In this document: one piece after another, positions 44,001-56,400 of the stretch
Position numbering within the stretch: position 1 is the first letter of the stretch
How the letters are laid out: every line of letters begins with the position of its first letter
From: Tribonema minus
Taxonomy: Eukaryota > Sar > Xanthophyceae > Tribonematales > Tribonemataceae
NCBI GenBank assembly: GCA_017506865.1
Contig: JAFCMP010000016.1
Location: 310,001 to 374,000, forward strand
Reading direction: 5' to 3'
DNA length: 64,000 bases
Notes under the pieces: generated by a model
Seen by the model: the letters and a program-made list of their open reading frames with translations, nothing else
Databases searched by the model: none
What the model was told of the DNA's origin: nothing
Program-made: the position numbers and the translations under genes

Positions 44001-47000
44001 GCGTTGATGAATGAATGAATGAATGAAATGATGAATGAAGGTTGGTGTCGCGGCGGCCAAACTTGGATTTGGCGGGCTGTGCCGACACCTGGCATAATTT
44101 AATTGGGGGCGCACTCCCCACAGTGTGCCCACATGTACTCATGATGTTCATGAAAGGTTCCCATCAGAGTCAAAAAGTAACAGAGCAGGGTTCTCATGCA
44201 AGTTCTTCAACTTGAAATTGGCATGCAAATGTTGGGCAGTAACCCTAACGCTTGCCCTAAATTGCGCACATGAGTCACATGGAACATCCTTGTCACCTAG
44301 AGCTCTGCAATCTTTTGATTCGTTTTCATTCGTCAACAGGTCACATCATCAAAGTCATGAGCTCAACATGGGGGTTTCGTTGTGTACACCAAGGGTGATG
44401 AGTGTGACGAGGGAGCTGCGCAAACAACACACGCATATGGATGCTGGGCCCATCAACAACCACCAAATAGCGCAGCTTTGCCTGCCCATTTTTGGGACAT
44501 GCGAACTTCAAGGCAGCCTAGAGCAAGCGGTCTCATCCTCTTGGCTGGCTCTTGTATGCCTGGCAGTGGCACAGTGCCATTCGGCTGTCAGTTGAAGGCA
44601 GCGAAAAGCGTCACCATTCACGCATACCCATACCAGCCTGCACCTATTAGTCCATGTGTTTGTGCTGCTGCCGCCTATGTAGCCGAGAGCAACAGCAGCT
44701 CGCCCCTGGCAGCTGAGCATCATCAAATACAGCAGAGGTTCCGACCGAAGTTTCGGTTCGATTGTCAAAACCGAAAAAAATATTTTGATTGATAATCGAT
44801 TATTTTCGGTAATTATCGATCATTATCGATAACCGAACGATATCGATAATCAATCGATAATCGCCCCTTCCACCTGCTCAGTGGTGCTGTTCTGTGTGGC
44901 ATGTCTCTTCGGTGTAATTATCGGACGACCGATGACGTTCTTCCTCGACAAAAAACCTAACCCTAGTGCTAACCCTACATCTGGGTCCGCTCGCAACCCT
45001 CGTCCTAGTTGCATTAAGTAGGATTAGGAGACCCTAGTTGCATTAAGTAGGGTTATGGCAAGTACGGTTAGGGTAAGTAGGGCTAGAAAAGGAAGGTTTT
45101 TGTGTTAGTTCTCGGAGTGCGGTTCAACGCGAGGTGGTGCTCGCGGAAACCAAGTGCTCAACGCACCCCGCTACCAATTGCTGCAGCATATGCTGCAGCA
45201 GCAGTGCGTCTGCAGCAGCGGCTGCAGCAGCAGTGCATCTGCAGCAGCAGAGCAGTGCACCTGCTGCAGCACCTACAGCTACACGGCTCTGATGCTGCTT
45301 CAGCACGGCAATATCACCATCGCCGCTCTTTTGAGCTGCAGCCTAGGCTAGCTCGTTGATGTAGCTTTGTGGTCTGGACACTGTCTAGACAACTTGTAGT
45401 GTGTTTCAGAGATGATATAGTAGCTTACACAAGCAGTTTGCAATCATTCGGGACTGGCCAGCTTACATATGCACCGAAAATGCAGCAATATCGAACGATA
45501 ATCGATATCGTTCGATAATCGATAACCGTTCGATATTATCGAATAACCGAACTGAGATTCGATCGATAATCGGTTTGGTTCGGTTTCGGCATTATCGAGC
45601 TCATTTCAGTTCGGTCGGAACCTCTGAAACACAGGCATGATTCCACGCACCTGTGCCTGCCACAAAGCAGCCAATACTATCTACATCTACAACACCCCCC
45701 TGCTTTGGCCATGCACCACCAATATACGCATGCGTGACACAAACCAACCACCGTTATGGTGCGCTCTCAATTGTGCCATCTACCTCTACAACACCCACCT
45801 CGGCCTGGCGCTTGGCAATCTTCTTGCCAAGCTCTTTGAGATCCGGCAACGGCATGACACCCTCGGTTGTCGGTTTCAGATCCGCCTTGAAGTCAATGCG
45901 TGGCGCCGCCGTTGCGCTGCTGTCCTTTGTGTCTTCACCGTCTTTGCTCTCCGACTCCACAGGCAGCTCGATGTCCTGCGCTTGCACAGCACAAGCAAGT
46001 CCGTCGGTGAATGCCTCATGTACACTGGCGTTGCAGACTGGTTTGGGTGACTCTGACTCTGACTCTGGCCGTCCTTGCTCTCCGACTCCACGGGCAGCTC
46101 AATGTCCTGAGTATACTGCATCAAAATGCCTTGTGTGAATTGGCATTGCAGAATGGTTTGAGTGACTCTGACTGCGACTCTGACCGTCCTTGCTCTCCGA
46201 TTCCACGGGCAGCTCAATGTCCTGAGTATGCAAAGCGCAAGCAACTGCATCAACATGCCTTATGTAAATTGGCATTGCAGAATGGTTTGAGTGACTCTGA
46301 CTGCGACTCTGACCGTCCTTGCTCTCCGACTCCATGGGCAGCTCAATGTCCTGGGCATGCAAAGCACCAGCAACTGCATCAATGAATGCGCATGTAAACT
46401 GTCGTTGCAGATTTTGAGTGACTGTGAATCTGACTCTAATTGTCCTTGCTCTCCGACTCACGAGCAGCTTCATGTCCTGGGCATGCACAGCACGAACAAG
46501 TCCGTCAGTGAATGTCACACAAAAAACTGGCAACAAGAGTGAGTCTGGCTCTGAGTCATGTCCGCAATGGCATGTGCAATGCGTCAGCGTGCCGCACATT
46601 GCCGTTGACTGGCGCCGCAGACTCATTTGGGTGAGTCTAACTCTGAGGCATATCCGTGATGCGTGCACACGCTACGCGAGCGCAGCGTGGGCAGGTAGGC
46701 ATGAACATCAACATGCCATGAGATCATATGCAGCACATCAATTTGCAACACTGGCACGCAAATGTTTTGGTGGCTATGAGCAAGTGTTTCGGCTCAATGA
46801 CAACCGAATGAGTACTTCTTCATCTCCACCTCCCCTGCACCCTCCCTGCATGTAGGCTTAGCCAAGTACTGGTGGTTTTAAATTCAAAGACTACTTCAAA
46901 GACTACTTTGAAGTTCAATAAATGTGTGTGCATGATGGGAAAAAACTCACCAGGTCAAATGAGTACTTCTTGCTCTTGACCTCCCCCGCACCCTCCCTGC

Positions 47001-49308
47001 CAACTGCTGACCCCATCTCAGAATCCAGCAGCGATCCCACAGGCGCCACCTTACCCTAAGAGTAGGGTTACAGCCAGCACAGCAGATTTAGCGTGGCAAT
47101 CAGTTACACCCATGAATGTGACGCCATTAGGTATTCCATGTATACATACATACTGTCCCCATGTCAGCGTCCAGCAGCGATCCCACAGGCGCCACCTTAC
47201 CCTAAGGTTAGGGTTGCAGTCAGCACAGCAGATTTAGTGTGGCATCAAGCATTGCAATGTCCTGTGATTGCCATGCTGGCTACACCCATGGATCGCCATT
47301 AGGTATTCTACACATACATACATACATACTGTCCCAGTCTCAGCAAACAACAGCGCTCCCACATGCGCCACCTTACCCTGAGGTTAGGGTTACAGCGCAT
47401 GGCATCAAGAATTGCGGGGATTCTGCGGTTGCAGTGCTGGCTACACCCATGGGGATGGCCATTAGGTACTGTACATATACATACATATATACTGTCCCCA
47501 TCTCAGCGTCCAGGCAGCAATCCCGCAGGCGCCGCCTAATCCATACGTGAGGGCTACAGCCAGCAGTGCCTCCAGGCCTTGATACATGCCCATGCTTGCT
47601 GTGGGATATATATCAAGGGCGTCACAGGACTGGTTTGCGATCATTCCCCACTGCCAGCTACTTCTTGTGCTTAGTCTGTTTTGCTGAAGTCTCTAGAGTC
47701 AGCCCGGGGTATCGTAAATTTGCGTGTAGGTACCTGCAAGAGGCCAACCAGGTCACTCAAATTTATGTTCGCCTCATTGTTTAGCACCACAGAGCATCGT
47801 GAGAGCGCCATCAGGCTCATGGCATGCTCTACGTGAAAGTACTGATTGAGTCTGTAGTGTCAACCCAAATATTGTTAGCTTGGGGTACCTGCAAAAGGTC
47901 AATCACGTTTGCGTTGACCTCACTTCCCAGCACTACCTGATTGAGACTGTAGGTTCAGCACGAGTATAGGCAGCTTGGATGTACCTGCAGGAGCTCGATG
48001 AGATTTGCGTTGGCCTCATTTTCGATCTCTGCCAGGCTCGCACTCCTGCTCAGCTCCGATGGCAGCGGCGGCAGCTTTATGTACTCCACACCATCTTCTG
48101 GTTCAAATGGCACCTGTTGGAGTTTCAACATCAGGGCAGATATTGGCGGCATTGCTTTGTGGGTGCCTTCAAACACCGTTGTGTAACGATGTGGTGATTT
48201 GCGACAAAAGTGATGTGATGGCGGCACAAGCTGCTCTGTGTGCGAACTGCATGGCACGGAGAATTGCAGCCAATATGTCATCCGTTATCTGCCTTGCAGC
48301 ACCGCCCCTGATGACCAAAGTTTGCACTGGGAAGTGCTCAGTGGGTAATGAGACGTGTGGTGATCAAGTGCCGTGAGGCAACTTCAAGTGTAAAGTTTTG
48401 AAATAGTTGCCTAATATGTGAAACCAGAGGCCATGGTAATTGGTTAACCAGCTATGTTTTGGACATAGTCAAAATTTTGAATTGTTGGCTGCCGCACCTA
48501 GGTATGTAATATCAGGTACTGTAATGTTGCAGGCTGTTGTACAACAGCTGAGGTTACGATGTAGGCAGCGGGTCGCGCGTGCGACAGCGTGTTGAAAAGC
48601 AGCCAGAGCCACATCGTCTTCCTGATGGTAGGAGTAAATTCATATGGCTTTCAGAGTCGTACGACAAGCAGTTTCAGTGCTTCAATCCAGCTGCCTCTTG
48701 GCGATGATTGAGCCAGCAATGCACCTGCGAGAAGTGACGTCTTGCTGTCTTCAAATCCTTGCACAAAAGGGCGCTTATCGCAAGCATGGCTGCACTGATG
48801 ATGATACACTTCATGAGGAACAGCAACTGAGTTCAGACATGTTGCACAAAGCTGACATGTAAAATTACGCCAGAGCTGCCATCTATTGCTCTCTGTGGGC
48901 ATGTGCATATGCACGACTCAAGAGTAGTAAAACCTGGCATGCTCGGCAATCACGGCGTCTATGAACTTGTCAGATCTCAATGAGCCTGCCTCAGGCGACG
49001 ACAGGTATGATCATGTTCGCGGTGCATGCACAGCTAGACTTCAACGAGTGTGTGTACCCGGTACACACAGTCGAACAAGGTCTCTAGACGAGAAAATTCA
49101 ATGCACTCACGTCCTCTTTTGTCGTCCTTTTCCGCACGCGCTTCTTGGCCGCCAGCGCCACGCCGTCAGCGCTGCGCCTGCATCCTCCGCTCACATTCCC
49201 CCATCGCCTGCCTTGTTTTGTCGCTGCTGCACCGCTGCTGGGAACCTGAAATGCCGTCGCGCATGATGCAACGCCACAGGCCAAAGCCAGCGCCCGCAAG
49301 GGCGTCAT
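41034..49308 (-). CDS. Plastid-targeted membrane protein of unknown function, eight exons
   Basis: Minus-strand exons 49111-49308, 47985-48113, 46951-47055, 45799-45975, 43865-43978, 42740-42928, 41933-42064 and 41034-41087 total 1098 nt: 365 residues and a stop. All seven introns are phase 0 and GT-AG. Residues 1-20 (MTPLRALALACGVASCATAF) are a signal peptide with cleavage before Phe, followed by a Ser/Arg-rich transit-like region. The middle is acidic and soluble (KDGEDTKDSS, LKELGKKIAKRQAE). Three hydrophobic segments lie near 268-286 (HTVLAVLCVLCGFVVYPGF), 304-318 (MITYVINAAMAAAAF) and 327-346 (PPVFWAVKTLVLGGLAYNEL); the C-terminus is very basic (KLKKKGKGGRR). I expect a thylakoid or inner-envelope protein; I do not recognise the family. 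The gene is transcribed divergently from the gene at 50487. Nearly every exon is flanked by decayed copies of its own edge. Confidence 0.8.
41730..41932 (-). repeat. Donor-side copies of exon 7 end of the plastid membrane protein gene
   Basis: The exon end with donor (CGCACCTGTGCCAGCTCATT on the plus strand at 41929) recurs at about 41733 and 41838, each continuing over GTACGCCAGCCCCCCAGCAC. The copies lie in the last intron and keep the donor GT. Confidence 0.7.
42147..42390 (-). repeat. Acceptor-side copies of exon 7 start, three tandem units
   Basis: The true acceptor at 42065 (minus: GCCGCTGCAG|ATCACATACG) is echoed by GCCGCTGCAG|ATCCCATGTG near 42178 and GCCGCTGCAG|ATCCCACGTG near 42268, plus a decayed third near 42350. 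Translated, the exon start I-T-Y-V-I-N-A-A is matched by I-P-C-V-V-N-A-A and I-P-R-V-V-Y-A-A. Period is about 85-90 bp, with GTGAGTGTGACTCATGACTC filler. Confidence 0.75.
42950..43056. repeat. Poly-G runs in the intron
   Basis: Runs of G at about 42959-42971, 43012-43023 and 43036-43053 form, on the minus strand, C-rich polypyrimidine DNA shortly upstream of the exon acceptor at 42929. Such runs recur before several acceptors in this window. Confidence 0.6.
43735..44100 (-). repeat. Copies of both edges of exon 5
   Basis: The acceptor-side copy at 44040-44100 repeats GCCAG|GTGTCGGCACAGCC and the following codons (V-S-A-Q-P-A-K-S-K-F-G-R-R-D-T-N against V-S-A-Q-P-A-K-S-K-I-G-R-G-D-T-K). The donor-side copy at 43733-43765 resembles the exon end with GGTGAGCGCTGC. 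Between real exon and acceptor copy lies a GAATGAATGAAT microsatellite (44008-44025). Confidence 0.7.
44733..45626. mobile_element. 894-bp hAT-type MITE in an intron
   Basis: Terminal inverted repeats are 17 bp and perfect: CAGAGGTTCCGACCGAA at 44733-44749 and its complement at 45610-45626. Flanking 8-bp sequences AAATACAG (44725-44732) and AAACACAG (45627-45634) match at 7 of 8, the hAT target-duplication length. Subterminal regions are dense in ATCGATAATCG-type palindromes on both sides. The centre holds CCCTAA/AGGGTT telomere-like tracts and a CTGCAG-rich stretch (45178-45270). No transposase, so non-autonomous. Insertion is in the intron between exons 4 and 5 of the plastid membrane protein gene. 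Confidence 0.85.
45950..46510 (-). repeat. Tandem array of acceptor plus start of exon 4, period about 123 bp
   Basis: The true exon begins at 45975 (minus: CAG|GACATCGAGCTGCC). Four upstream copies near 46106, 46223, 46350 and 46475 repeat CAG|GACATTGAGCTGCC and the codons D-I-E-L-P-V-E-S-E-S-K-D-G, then diverge into CAGAGTCxCAGTCAGAGTCA. Three keep an intact acceptor; the most distal has D-M-K-L-L. Confidence 0.8.
47020..47560 (-). repeat. Tandem array of acceptor plus start of exon 3, period about 165 bp
   Basis: The exon start at 47055 (CTTAG|GGTAAGGTGGCGCC on the minus strand) is repeated near 47210, 47385 and, decayed, 47540, each with CCTGTGGGATCGCTGCTGGA-like continuation. The DNA just before each acceptor is a telomere-like AACCCTAACCTTAG/TCAG. 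The donor edge of the same exon is copied at 46805-46850 (GAGTACTTCTTCATCTCCAC). Confidence 0.75.
47720..47984 (-). repeat. Donor-side copies of exon 2 end
   Basis: The true end N-A-N-L-I-E-L-L-Q|GTACAT at 47985 is echoed at about 47888 (N-A-N-V-I-D-L-L-Q|GTACCC) and 47731 (E-A-N-I-N-L-S-D, then G-L-L-Q|GTACCT). Both keep reading frame and donor. Confidence 0.75.
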
Positions 49309-50486
49309 GAGCGCGAGGTAAGCAAAGTCTTCAGATGGCACGATTTGAAAGCCGACTCGTGCGGGGACTTGCGAGTAAAACAGTTGAGCCAGCGAGTAAG
49401 CACCACTTTGTCTGCGTGCCGGATCTTGCAGCGCAGGAGGCATCCAGGGACGTCAGAACGCTCGAGGTGAGCTCCATACGGCAGTTTTCTGTTGCTGATC
49501 AACTGGCACCGCAGGGTGGCAAGCTGGGGGTGTCAGGTGGAGGAGGCAGTAGTTGAAGCTGCAGAAGACGACCGCTGACCTTAGCTATAGTGACGCCCTT
49601 GCAGGCTCTGGTGCAGCAGCTGTATTCTGTGCGTCCATGGCGTGCGGTTGCGTGCGGTTATGCCTTAACTCGGACACAAGATCAACATGTAGTTTGGGTT
49701 TTGCACCTGTGCTGTCAGGCAATTCTGTCAGGAGCCGCCCCAATCGAGAGCTTTCTAAGTTGATGCAAGCCGGCAAATCCTTGATTATCGCCGAGTCAGC
49801 GACGATCACAGCTTGTGAGCACCGGGCACCGGCAGAAAAAGTTTGCATCGGCAGCCACACTGGCTCCATGTCATACTTAAAGTATAAGGCTTACAAGAAC
49901 TTGGACAAGTTGCACGAGAGCTCGTGGGCGTTGAAGCACTATCTTATTATCATCGTGCTCGCTTCTGGTTGTAATCTGACAGCAAGCCTTGACCGGATAC
50001 GCGGCTTCGAAAAAGTAATGGGAACGGAGCAGGATTGTGAAAGCGAGACGCTATTTTCGCGCCTGCTCATTCCGCGTTAGCAGGTTCATTTTAACAGATG
50101 CTTGGCAACAGTCTTCCTTCCCGCTGCCTGGCTGCCGCTACCCTGGTTTGACGTGGGTCACTTCTATTCTCATTATTTTAAAATTTTTATTTTGCTATTA
50201 GATGGGTGCCAATTTGAAGCATGCTGACAGACACTAGCCCAGTGCAACATCTGCTTATACTCTGGCTATGGGGACTTTGTAGCACTTGTGTGTGGCACTG
50301 CTGACGGTGATTTGCAGTCAGTCATTCAAGTAGTCCATGAGTGCTCAACGCCAAGTCGACAATCCAACCTGCGCTGCGTTCTCACTCTGCAGGGAGTCTA
50401 CGTTAATCAGCGCCGCTCCACTAGCCCTACGTAAATCGACACACTGCTGTCTTGCTGTCATATGTAGGTTAACAAGCGCAGCGGCC
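49309..50486. promoter_or_regulatory. Divergent intergenic region between two multi-exon genes
   Basis: This 1.2 kb lies between the start codons of the minus-strand plastid membrane protein gene and the plus-strand Pro/Ala-rich gene, so it should contain both promoters. No TATA box or other defined element could be assigned. Open frames here (for example 49553-50080) have no protein-like features. Confidence 0.4.
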
Positions 50487-53400
50487 ATGTCGGAAGAGGG
50501 CAGGCCGCTCACCATCAAGGAGAGGATGGCGCTGCTGGAGCAGGAGAAGAAGAAGGCGGCGGCGGTGGTGGTGTCGGAGTCGCCGAGCGATGTGCCCACC
50601 ACTGTTAAGGGCATGGTGGCTGGAGCTAAGGTGCGTATGTATGTTGGGCTGGTGTGCGCGTTTTGAAAATCACCTGTGGCCTGAGCTGTGTAACATGTTG
50701 TGCACTATGTATGTGCCGAGTATGTATCAACAGTACACATACAGAACACGTGTATGCACGAAGTTGCGGCGGTGGTGTGTGTGATGAGATACACAGATAG
50801 TGTCTAACTGATGCGAGCACTGAAGGCCTGCACTACATGAAGTTACGAACTGGACTACACCTGTACTCTACTGTACCGAAGTGGACTACACCTGTACTCT
50901 ACTGTACCGGTGCATACAACACAGTGGGGCGCCATTTGTGCAGCAGCTCACGGCAGCGCTCTCGCAACCAGTAAATCGAACACACATACCTTTATGGCAT
51001 ATGTAGTACATCTCTACATGCTTGAGCAGATGCGTCAGTATATGATTGGGTCATTCAACCAGCCGCAACAAGGGCTGTGAGCGGCTTCTGTTGGCGTTGG
51101 TGATGCTCAGCGTTGACAAGATACCTACATTCCGCTACGATGCTGATGCTCAGTTAATAATTGTGTACCTGCTACATGGGCTTGCATTTACTCGCACGCA
51201 TACCATCGCACGAGCAAACAATTGCTGTTTGCCGCTGAGATGCGTATCGTCTCTGTGAAGCAGGGGTTGTCTGTATCAGTTGCTTGACTTGCAGTCGTCA
51301 GTCAACGTCAGCTGAGTGTGGTGAGTTGAGCTGAGAAGGATAGTGGGGGGGTCTACGCTCACGTGGATACTTTAAAAGTATGGTTTGGAGATGAACAGTT
51401 GCAGCGGTCACTTGGCAGTCATTTGCAGCAAAGGATTACTAACCAAGGTGTATTCCCAGCCTTGTTCGCTTTGAGGGCACAGCACAAGCCATGGTCGCCT
51501 GTGCAGCACCACATTGTGCACTCAGCTTTGCCTCCAGCCAACTGCATGTACTTGAAGTACTTTGAAGTATGTAGGGAACTGGTCATGAATGCTTCTGCGG
51601 ATTTGGCCTGAACATACTAGCAGCACTATCAATGAATACTTCAAGTTCTTTGAAGTATGTATGTATTTATGTATGTGTGTACGAATGTGCGCTCAGCTTT
51701 CATGAATGCTTTCATGCCGCTACTAGCTCAAGAATCTGCCATGCAGGTGTGTATGGCCTGATGTGCATCGCACAAAATTACATATATACACGCATACACA
51801 TATATGTATACATTCAAAAGTCTCTGTCGCTGTTACAGTACTGTTATGACACATGCGTCGCATGATGCACAGCCAAACTATGGCGTAGCTCATGAAGGTG
51901 TGCCTCACAAATTGTGAAGCCTTCAAAAACCACTCTCAACCGTTGATTTACATCACAGCTCACACCCAATGGTTGAGCATCTTCTGCCTGTGTGCATGTG
52001 CTGCCACAACCCCCTCGCTTAGGGTTCCGACTAATGTTCCAAAACTCACTCTGTGTACAAACTTCAACTGCTGCATGCACCCACCGCTGCTGCTGCGCAG
52101 AAAGTGGATTCTCCTGTGAGGAGCCCTACCCCCGGGCGCCCGTTCTGGCAAAAGGTATGTATGTATGCCCTATGACTTGTACTTCAAGAGCAGTACGCAA
52201 TTCGTGTCGATACTCTCGGCTTCACTTCGCAAACTTCAAGTTTTTTCTTGGATCGCACACAGGAACCTATTCCGGAGTACCTGCCAACAACTGAGTGAGG
52301 TCTTGAGCTTCCTGAGGCGTCCGCTGAGTGTCCTGAGGTGACAGCTGTGGGTGAACCAGGCATGATATCAGCACTCCAGAACACGTGCCTGTGAAGTCTA
52401 AATTATCATCCTCCTGTGGGACATGAGCGAAGAAGCCCATCCAGTCACAATCAGAGTCGTCCGCCGTACCTAGATCCGACTCAAGCCTTCAAGATCGCCT
52501 CGCAGAGGGTGCTACGGACTTCTGGGACGCAGGTTCAAAGTAGAGCTTTCAACTGTTGCTGACCACTTTGTGCTGCCTGCTTTGAACGATGCCCTTTCAA
52601 ACAAGAAATAATCGTTCCGCCTTTGGTATGACGCCTTTCCGGCTGCCTCTTTCGGTGCCAGAGCACGCGCATACTTCCATTCAAAGTGTACGCACTGATG
52701 CTGTTTGTGGCCCTGGGTGGGCATGATCATACTACTGTGCCCTTGTTGCACTTCAACTGTGCCCTTGCACTTCAAAGGTCGCGTTACAGCTCTCCCATAC
52801 CATTCATTCGTGGCCAATGACTGCAGCAGCGGCGACCGTGGTTACTGGCGGAAGGCACTTGCGGCTAACCGCTCCTTGTTACCTATGTAGACCTCTACAA
52901 TCTTTTGATTCATTTTCATTCATTATTTGGAGTGCCTCTGTTATTTTTTGCTTGCTGGCGTGCAGCCCGCTAAGAGCAAAGCGTCTGGTGACTCTCCATC
53001 ACCGGTCTCCAGTTCCGGCGCCAAGTCATGGGTCAAGCCCACGGCCTCTGCCGGCAGCAGCGACAGCCCCAAGCCAACGAGGTACGCTTCACTAGCTTAG
53101 CAAGACCCTAAACCTGACGCCAAGTAGCCCCAAGCCAATGAGGTACTTCAAGTTGAAGTATATGTCACCAGCCTTCCCCAACTTCAACCCCTCCAAAGCG
53201 TAAACCGCAATGCTGTTACGTACATGCCCACCCAAACTCCCGACAGAAACCTCGAACCACAGTGCGCTTGAAGTTGCGTTGTTGGTATGGTCGTTGTCGT
53301 ATGACTGGGGCACCATTGTTTAATTGCGCAGCTGGCCTGCTTGTGAGCATGTAGTCATGCAGATGGCCAGCACTGCGCTTTCTTGCTGTTGCTGCTGCTG

Positions 53401-56400
53401 CAACAAGTCGTGCGCTGTGTCTCTTGCAACTGCAGTTCTGTCTCCACACCAATAATGTATTATACTTCAGGTACAAACCTACCCAGTGCATTGCACGGTC
53501 GACTTGAACGTTGCCTCATCCCATTATACTGCCTACGTGTGCATTCATTTATGCCTAATCCGTGTACCACTACCATGCTCGTCACAAAACTGACCTCATT
53601 TTCTTCCGCTGGTGACTCTCCGCTGCTGCCACCACGCTCAACTACACCAAAACCGCAGCCCCGCCGTAATCGCCGAAACCGTCACCCCCGCAAAGCACAC
53701 GCCGGGCGGTGGCCTGGGTGCCATCTCAGTGGATGTCCCCCCGCCCCCCCCACCAACCCCCGCCACGTCCGAGGGGCCCATCCCCTACAACAGCCCCCCG
53801 GATGGGGTCGGGGGTCACGTGAAGACCAACAGCCTGGCTGCACGCATGGCCATGTTCAACAGCGAGCCATCTGCGAGCAGCGCCGCTAGCAGCGCAAGTG
53901 GATCGGCGCAAAGGTGATTTGCTTGCAATAACGCGCTTTCGCAAAACGATCACTCAATTTTGTAATTGAATAAAAGCATACAAATGAAATGGGCCATGAT
54001 CAACAGCGAGCCGTCTGCAAGCAGCGCCGCTAGCAGCGCGAGCGGATCGGCGCAAAGGTGATTTGCTTGCGATTGCGCGCTATCGCAAAATGATCGCTCA
54101 ATTTAGTAATTGAATACTTCTAACAGTGTACGAATGGGATGGGCCCATGTTCAACAGCATAATATGCAAGCAGCGCCGCTAGCAGCGTGAGCGGATCGGC
54201 ACAGAGGTGCTTTGGTTGCGTTTGTGTGCGCCGATGTGAATTTGTGATTCAATTCATGAATGAAACGGGCCATGTACAACAGCGAGCCATCTGCGAGCAG
54301 CCGCTAGCAGCGCGAGCAGATTGGCGCAGAGGTGATTTGCTTACGTTGACGCATGCCAGTGTGAATTTATTATTCACTTCAATTCATGAATGAAATGAGC
54401 TATGATCAATAACGAGCCCTCCGCAACCAGCGTTATGCAGAGGTGAATGCTCGCGTCCAGGCGCTTACGTGAATTGATTATTAAATTCAATAATGAGGGC
54501 TACCGCTAGGACTTACAAAGGCCATGCTCAAACCATCAGAGACATGCCCACACTGCTGCAAGGTGCATGTAAGCGCTTGCGCTTGGAGGTTTTTCGGCCC
54601 TAGCAAACTACACCCAAGTCCTGTGTTCTCAGTTGTGTCACAGGCCATTGCACGTATGCACTTATGGTGCAACACTTTGCGCGTTGAGTCTAGGAAGACT
54701 GCGGCGGGACCAGCTCTTGTCGGATTGCGATTGCCCTTCAGTTGTTGGTACGCGTTTTCACAACGCTCTGTTGGTGCATCTCGCTTCGATGCTGAGCATT
54801 GCTGATGACAGCCCATTGGTATTGTGCACCATATCACACTGCTGTACCGTTGCGCCTTGCTTTAGTGGTAAGGGTAGCTTACGGGTACATCATTTCGCAG
54901 CGCTTGTTTTTTTTTTCCACTTCAACTGCAATGACAGCTCACGGGTACACCCCTTCACACCCACAACAACGATCGCCGCATCCTCCTCGAACTGTGATCG
55001 GTTACATGGTATGCCGATCAGCCATTGGTACACCACTCCAAAGCACTCTGTTGCTGCATCGCACCACAATGGCGATGACAGCTCACAGTGAACCCCTTCA
55101 ACCCCTCAACAACTGTTGTTGCATCCTGCATAAATCGTGATTGCAGCCCGGTGGCGCCAAGCCTGGCGGCACGCATGGCCTCCTTCAACAGCGCAGAAGC
55201 GCCCCTGTCAGTGCCAGCGGCGCTGAGCAGTGCTGCACGCGCCAGTTCCGGTGGCAGCGCCGGTGCCAGCAGCCCTGAGGTCGGCATGACGCTGAAGCAG
55301 AGGTGAGCGGTGCCTTGTTGAAGTTTGTAAGCTGTAAGGAGAATTTATTGTGCCGGTGACAGCAGCGCTGAGCAGTGCTGCACGCGCCAGTTCTGGCGAC
55401 CGCCGGCGCTAGCAGTCCGGAGGTCGGCATGACGCTCAAGCAGAAGTGAGCGGAGTGCTTGTTGCAGTTTGCAAGCTGTGAAAAGTTTTGGCTGGTGACT
55501 GCAGTGCTGAGCAGTGCTGCATGTGCCAACTCTGGTGGCGCCAGCAGTCCTGAGGTGGATATGACGCTGAAGCAGAGGTGAGCGGAGCACTTGTTGAGCG
55601 GAGCACTTGTTGAAGTTTTTAAACTGTGAAAAGAAGTTGTTTTTGCCGGTGACAGCAGTGCTCAGCAGTGCTGCACGCAGCAGCTCCGGCGACAGCGCCG
55701 GCGCTAGCAGTCCGGAGGTGGGCATGACACTCAAGCAGAGGTGAGCGAAGCGCTTGTTGAGGTTGGCAAGCCCTTCAGCACTTGTGACCAGGCCCTGGCG
55801 GTTGTAGTTGTCAAGCCCTGGTGGGTGTGACCAGGTTAGTGGTGGGTTGGAAGCACTGCTGCCAGCCCAGCAGTTGCCCGAACAGTTGTCTTTCAGCCCT
55901 TGGCAAGAATTAGGGTTGGGGTTAGAAGTAGATTTGGTGTTAGGGTTAGGACTAGCTGATGCAAGTACAAAGCGCTGCTGCTACAACTGGTGTGGGCGTC
56001 ATGTCGTATTTATACGTCAATTATGTCGCACAGGCGCTGAGGAAAATGCAGCGATTTATGCCACCAAGCATGTCTGTCTGTCACCAGCTGGCACGCGTCA
56101 GTCTCCACACAAAGTTCAAGTTCAGCTTCATGAAGTTCAAGTCTGACATGCTCCCTTGCGTCGTGCAGGCAAGCACTGCTGAGCGCTGCTGAGCGCTCAA
56201 CGTTTTGCATGTGTTTTGTACCAAGCGTCACGTATAGCTTGCTGACGTCGTGGTGGCAGCGAGGTGGTGGGCGCATAATTTGTTCACACACGTTCATGAA
56301 CAAAACGTTGAGGTCAAGTTGCTTACTTCACGATGGCACCAGGGCGATGCGGGAGGCTCAGCAGTCTCACACATGTGCTACGTGAAACATAAATGTCAAG

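Noticed and set aside
55364..55741. Exon-4 edge copies read as extra cassette exons
   Set aside because: The available acceptors (GACAGCAG) put the copies out of frame with the phase-2 junctions of the host gene.
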